Below, one piece after another: positions 61,747 to 64,000 of a DNA stretch of 64,000 nt. Source of the DNA: Gemmatimonadaceae bacterium (GTDB lineage: Bacteria; Gemmatimonadota; Gemmatimonadetes; Gemmatimonadales; Gemmatimonadaceae); the NCBI GenBank assembly GCA_016742275.1, contig JACVCD010000020.1, forward strand, positions 1-64,000. The letters run 5' to 3'. Both the position numbers and the translations under genes were made by a program. The notes beneath the pieces are model-generated. The model saw nothing but the letters and a program-made list of their open reading frames with translations. It had not been told where the DNA came from and ran no database searches. Each line of letters opens with the position of its first letter. Position 1 is the first letter of the stretch.

Positions 61747-63051
61747 TCAGGACTGCTGCGCACGCTCCATCAGTCGCGCATACAGCGCATAGTCGGCTCG
61801 AACACGATCATCGTCTACCCAATCGGGCTTGACCAAGGCGCCAGCGTCGAGCAACAAGCTCACGATGGTCGGGTAGGCAGCGGCGGGCTGCTTGTTGTCT
61901 ACCAACCACGCATGCAATGCCCACACCATGGGTGTGGTGCGGTACTGTCTATCGATCTGGTGCACATTGGCACCGAGAGAAAGCAACAGTTGCACGAGCT
62001 CGGATTGTCCTGCGTAACTCGACACGTGGAGCGCCGTAGCTCCGTCCCCGTTGGTGGTGTCGACCGACACACCATGGCGAACGAGCGTGCGAATGGATTC
62101 GGCCTGATTGTACCAGCCGGCCATACCGAGCGCTTCGCCCGCTTCTGCGGGGGCTGGTGTTCGATCGCTGAGCACTGCCGCCAACATGTCTGTCTGTCCG
62201 ACACCGGCAAGTTCCTGCAGATCGAGTGGAATCCCACGCGCGATGCAGAGCGACGCCATATGTGCGGCGGCCTCCGGACACCCGTTGGCGAGGCACCCTC
62301 GCACTGTGCCTGTACCAAACTCTGCCCCCCGCGAAATCAACAGATCGGCGAGAGTGAGCTGAACACCGGCGGCTCGCGGATGTGCGCTCGTGATGACCAG
62401 CCCCAGCGTATCCGCACCGCCACCGTACACATCGCAGGTCGCACGAACATTGGCTCCCGCATCGAGCAGACATGTGGCAATCGCCACGATGTTGGATGGC
62501 GTCCGCTGCCGATAGTTCTCAACGCCATTTGCCGAAACGTAGTGAAGCAGCGTGGCACCGTGCGCACGATCTGAATGTGCCAGCACGAGTGACGCATCGT
62601 CACGCAGCAACCGGTTCAGCTCTTCCAGATCGCCACTCACGATGGCATCTACCGCACGTTCAAATCGTGCATATTCGGATCGCTCCTGTGCCATGGCCTC
62701 GAGATGCGCTACGAGCCGTGCCCAACTCGGAAAACCATGCGCGCGTGCCATTACGAACTGTGCCTGGCTTAACGCACCTTGATCACCCGACAGTCGCTCG
62801 ATGGCAAACGCGGCCACATGCTTCGCCGATCGTTCATGGTCGCGAGCGAGAGCGTTGCGTGACACGCTGTCCGGCGCCGTGGTGTCGGTGCTTTGCATTC
62901 GCCACAGTGCTTCGATCCACCGGGTGCTCCAGGCCTCCACTGCCTCCGGGCCGGCCTTATGTGCGCTGACGAGTTCCTTGGCGCGAGTGCGGTATTGCTC
63001 CACCGATGGGCGCGGTGGAAGTGGCAGGACATCCTGCGGGTTCGGATACAT
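61747..63051 (-). CDS. Ankyrin-repeat protein
   Basis: The 434-residue cytosolic protein has an N-terminal helical region of about 130 residues (RAKELVSAHKAGPEAVEAWS, FVMARAHGFPSWARLVAHLE). Several ankyrin repeats follow, clearest in HGATLLHYVSANGVENYRQR, DGATALHVSSYAGQSELVQL and LLSLGANVHQIDRQ, with others diverged. Ankyrin arrays bind other proteins; the partner is unknown. The Arg/Phe-rich N-terminal motif with a FPSWARL segment recurs in bacterial ankyrin proteins of similar size. It is a single gene with a divergent Fpg/Nei-type gene upstream. Confidence 0.83.
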   Translation of the reverse strand: MYPNPQDVLPLPPRPSVEQYRTRAKELVSAHKAGPEAVEAWSTRWIEALWRMQSTDTTAPDSVSRNALARDHERSAKHVAAFAIERLSGDQGALSQAQFVMARAHGFPSWARLVAHLEAMAQERSEYARFERAVDAIVSGDLEELNRLLRDDASLVLAHSDRAHGATLLHYVSANGVENYRQRTPSNIVAIATCLLDAGANVRATCDVYGGGADTLGLVITSAHPRAAGVQLTLADLLISRGAEFGTGTVRGCLANGCPEAAAHMASLCIARGIPLDLQELAGVGQTDMLAAVLSDRTPAPAEAGEALGMAGWYNQAESIRTLVRHGVSVDTTNGDGATALHVSSYAGQSELVQLLLSLGANVHQIDRQYRTTPMVWALHAWLVDNKQPAAAYPTIVSLLLDAGALVKPDWVDDDRVRADYALYARLMERAQQS

Positions 63052-63281
63052 GCGAATCTCCTTTCATCGCGCCCGGAGTCCGCACTGATCGGGCTGAAAG
63101 AAGGTTCGGATGACGACCTTCCGGTGTGGGTGGGCACGGCCCTTTTCGCGGACTGAATGCGCCCCTCGCGCACCAAAATGCTAACGCCTTTTGTGATGGG
63201 CTGCCACTATCGTGACCTGCCAACTTCCCTCATAGATGCAGTGGACTGGCCGAGCAGACGTCCGCAGCACAGCATATCCGA

Positions 63282-64000
63282 ATGCCGGAACTCCCCGACA
63301 TCACGCTCTATGTGGAGCATCTGAATCGCAGTGTCGTGAATCACGCACCGGTGATGGTACGTGTGCACAACCCATTTGTGCTGCGATCGGTGGAGCCGCC
63401 GCTCTCGAACTTTGAGGGACGCTCAATTCTGCGCGCAGACAGGCTTGGCAAGCGCATCGTGCTGGTGTTCGCCGAGGAGCACTATCTCGTGGTGCATCTC
63501 ATGATTGCCGGGCGTTTGCGGTGGCGTCCGCCGGGGAAGAAAATTGCCGGGAAGTTGGCGCTGGCCAGTCTGGAGTTTGCGCATGGTACGCTTTTTCTCA
63601 CGGAAGCAGGCACCAAGCGCCGTGCATCACTTCACGCGGTGAAGGGGCAGGGTAGCCTCGCTGCTTTTGATCGTGGTGGACTCGAGCCGCTGATCTGTAC
63701 TGTGGAGCAGTTCGCGGAAGTACTGCGCCGAGAGAATCACACCATCAAGCGCACCCTCACCGATCCGCGTCTCATGAGCGGGATTGGCAATGCGTACTCG
63801 GACGAGATTTTGCACGCAGCTGGCCTATCTCCACTGATACTGACCAGCAAGTTACGCGACACAGACATCGCGGCGCTGCACACAGCGATGCAGCGTACGC
63901 TGCAGTCGTGGACCGACCGTCTTAGAGAATCCACACCTGAGTTCCCCGAGACGGTTACGGCATTTCATGATGAAATGGCCGTGCATGGGCGCTTCGGTCT
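63282..64000 (+). CDS. Fpg/Nei-family DNA glycosylase, truncated by the window end
   Basis: The frame is open from the ATG at 63282 to the last base, giving about 239 codons. The start MPELPDITLYVEHLNRSVVN carries the Pro2/Glu3 catalytic pair of the family. HLMIAGRLRWRPPGKK, SGIGNAYSDEILHAAGLSP and FHDEMAVHGRFG agree with the later domain and the segment just before the zinc finger, which lies outside the window. It differs clearly from mutM at 47625-48464. Specificity cannot be judged. Confidence 0.85.
   Translation, partial: MPELPDITLYVEHLNRSVVNHAPVMVRVHNPFVLRSVEPPLSNFEGRSILRADRLGKRIVLVFAEEHYLVVHLMIAGRLRWRPPGKKIAGKLALASLEFAHGTLFLTEAGTKRRASLHAVKGQGSLAAFDRGGLEPLICTVEQFAEVLRRENHTIKRTLTDPRLMSGIGNAYSDEILHAAGLSPLILTSKLRDTDIAALHTAMQRTLQSWTDRLRESTPEFPETVTAFHDEMAVHGRFG

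Overview
The window is a 64 kb stretch of a GC-rich bacterial chromosome (roughly 60-65% GC by eye). Coding is dense on both strands, many operon genes overlap by 4 nt, and intergenic gaps are short. I infer a Gram-negative, menaquinone-using aerobe, most likely a member of Gemmatimonadota. The evidence is PEP-CTERM proteins, outer-membrane and lipoprotein genes, an EtfD-type ETF:menaquinone oxidoreductase, a UbiD/UbiX/UbiA set that fits futalosine-type menaquinone synthesis, and many Ser/Thr-kinase and hybrid-kinase signalling proteins. The phylum is inferred from protein character only; no rRNA, tRNA, CRISPR array, insertion sequence or prophage was seen.

Layout. 0-5 kb: NAD-type isocitrate dehydrogenase, a metallophosphoesterase, a Ser/Thr kinase and a divergent SprT-like metalloprotein. 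5-10.5 kb: a large repeat lipoprotein, an acyl-CoA (glutaryl-CoA type) dehydrogenase and a PEP-CTERM choice-of-anchor-A protein. 10.7-14.7 kb: etfB, etfA and an ETF:quinone oxidoreductase, the electron outlet for acyl-CoA dehydrogenases. 15-24 kb: a hybrid histidine kinase, then a long minus-strand operon (gpmI, outer-membrane barrel, 6-carboxytetrahydropterin synthase, dacB, moeA, methyltransferase). 23.8-28.4 kb: a cell-wall group (L,D-transpeptidase plus two M15-type peptidases, each with an inserted calcium-type loop) and two small proteins. 28.4-32.8 kb: guaB, an amino-acid permease and a DHH phosphoesterase. 32.7-34.9 kb: a minus-strand cassette encoding a Cys-rich secreted protein, a thioredoxin-like anchored protein and a beta-propeller. 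35-39 kb: an Mrp ATPase, a MATE transporter, a small orphan protein carrying the catalytic motifs of anthrax edema-factor-type nucleotidyl cyclases, and a SAM hydroxide adenosyltransferase. 39-41 kb: a membrane protein, anti-sigma factor and ECF sigma factor. 41.3-46.3 kb: a menaquinone operon (UbiE/MenG, UbiD, UbiA, UbiX) with two trailing genes. 46.3-51.4 kb: UvrC-like nuclease, fpg, purD and a degenerate M48 protein, separated by four long imperfect palindromes. 51.4-58.2 kb: a Cys/Met-metabolism PLP enzyme, an HD-GYP response regulator, an ANL-enzyme remnant, glmM and glmS. 58.2-64 kb: a three-gene exported-protein operon, an ankyrin protein and a second Fpg/Nei-type glycosylase cut by the window end.

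Functional themes: acyl-CoA oxidation feeds ETF, then EtfD, then menaquinone, and the menaquinone operon lies in the same window. Peptidoglycan supply and remodelling are represented by glmM, glmS, dacB, the L,D-transpeptidase and the M15 pair. The best candidates for undescribed biology are the compact edema-factor-like protein at 37612-38232, the three-gene cassette at 32731-34849, and the M15 peptidases with an EF-hand-like loop inside the catalytic domain.
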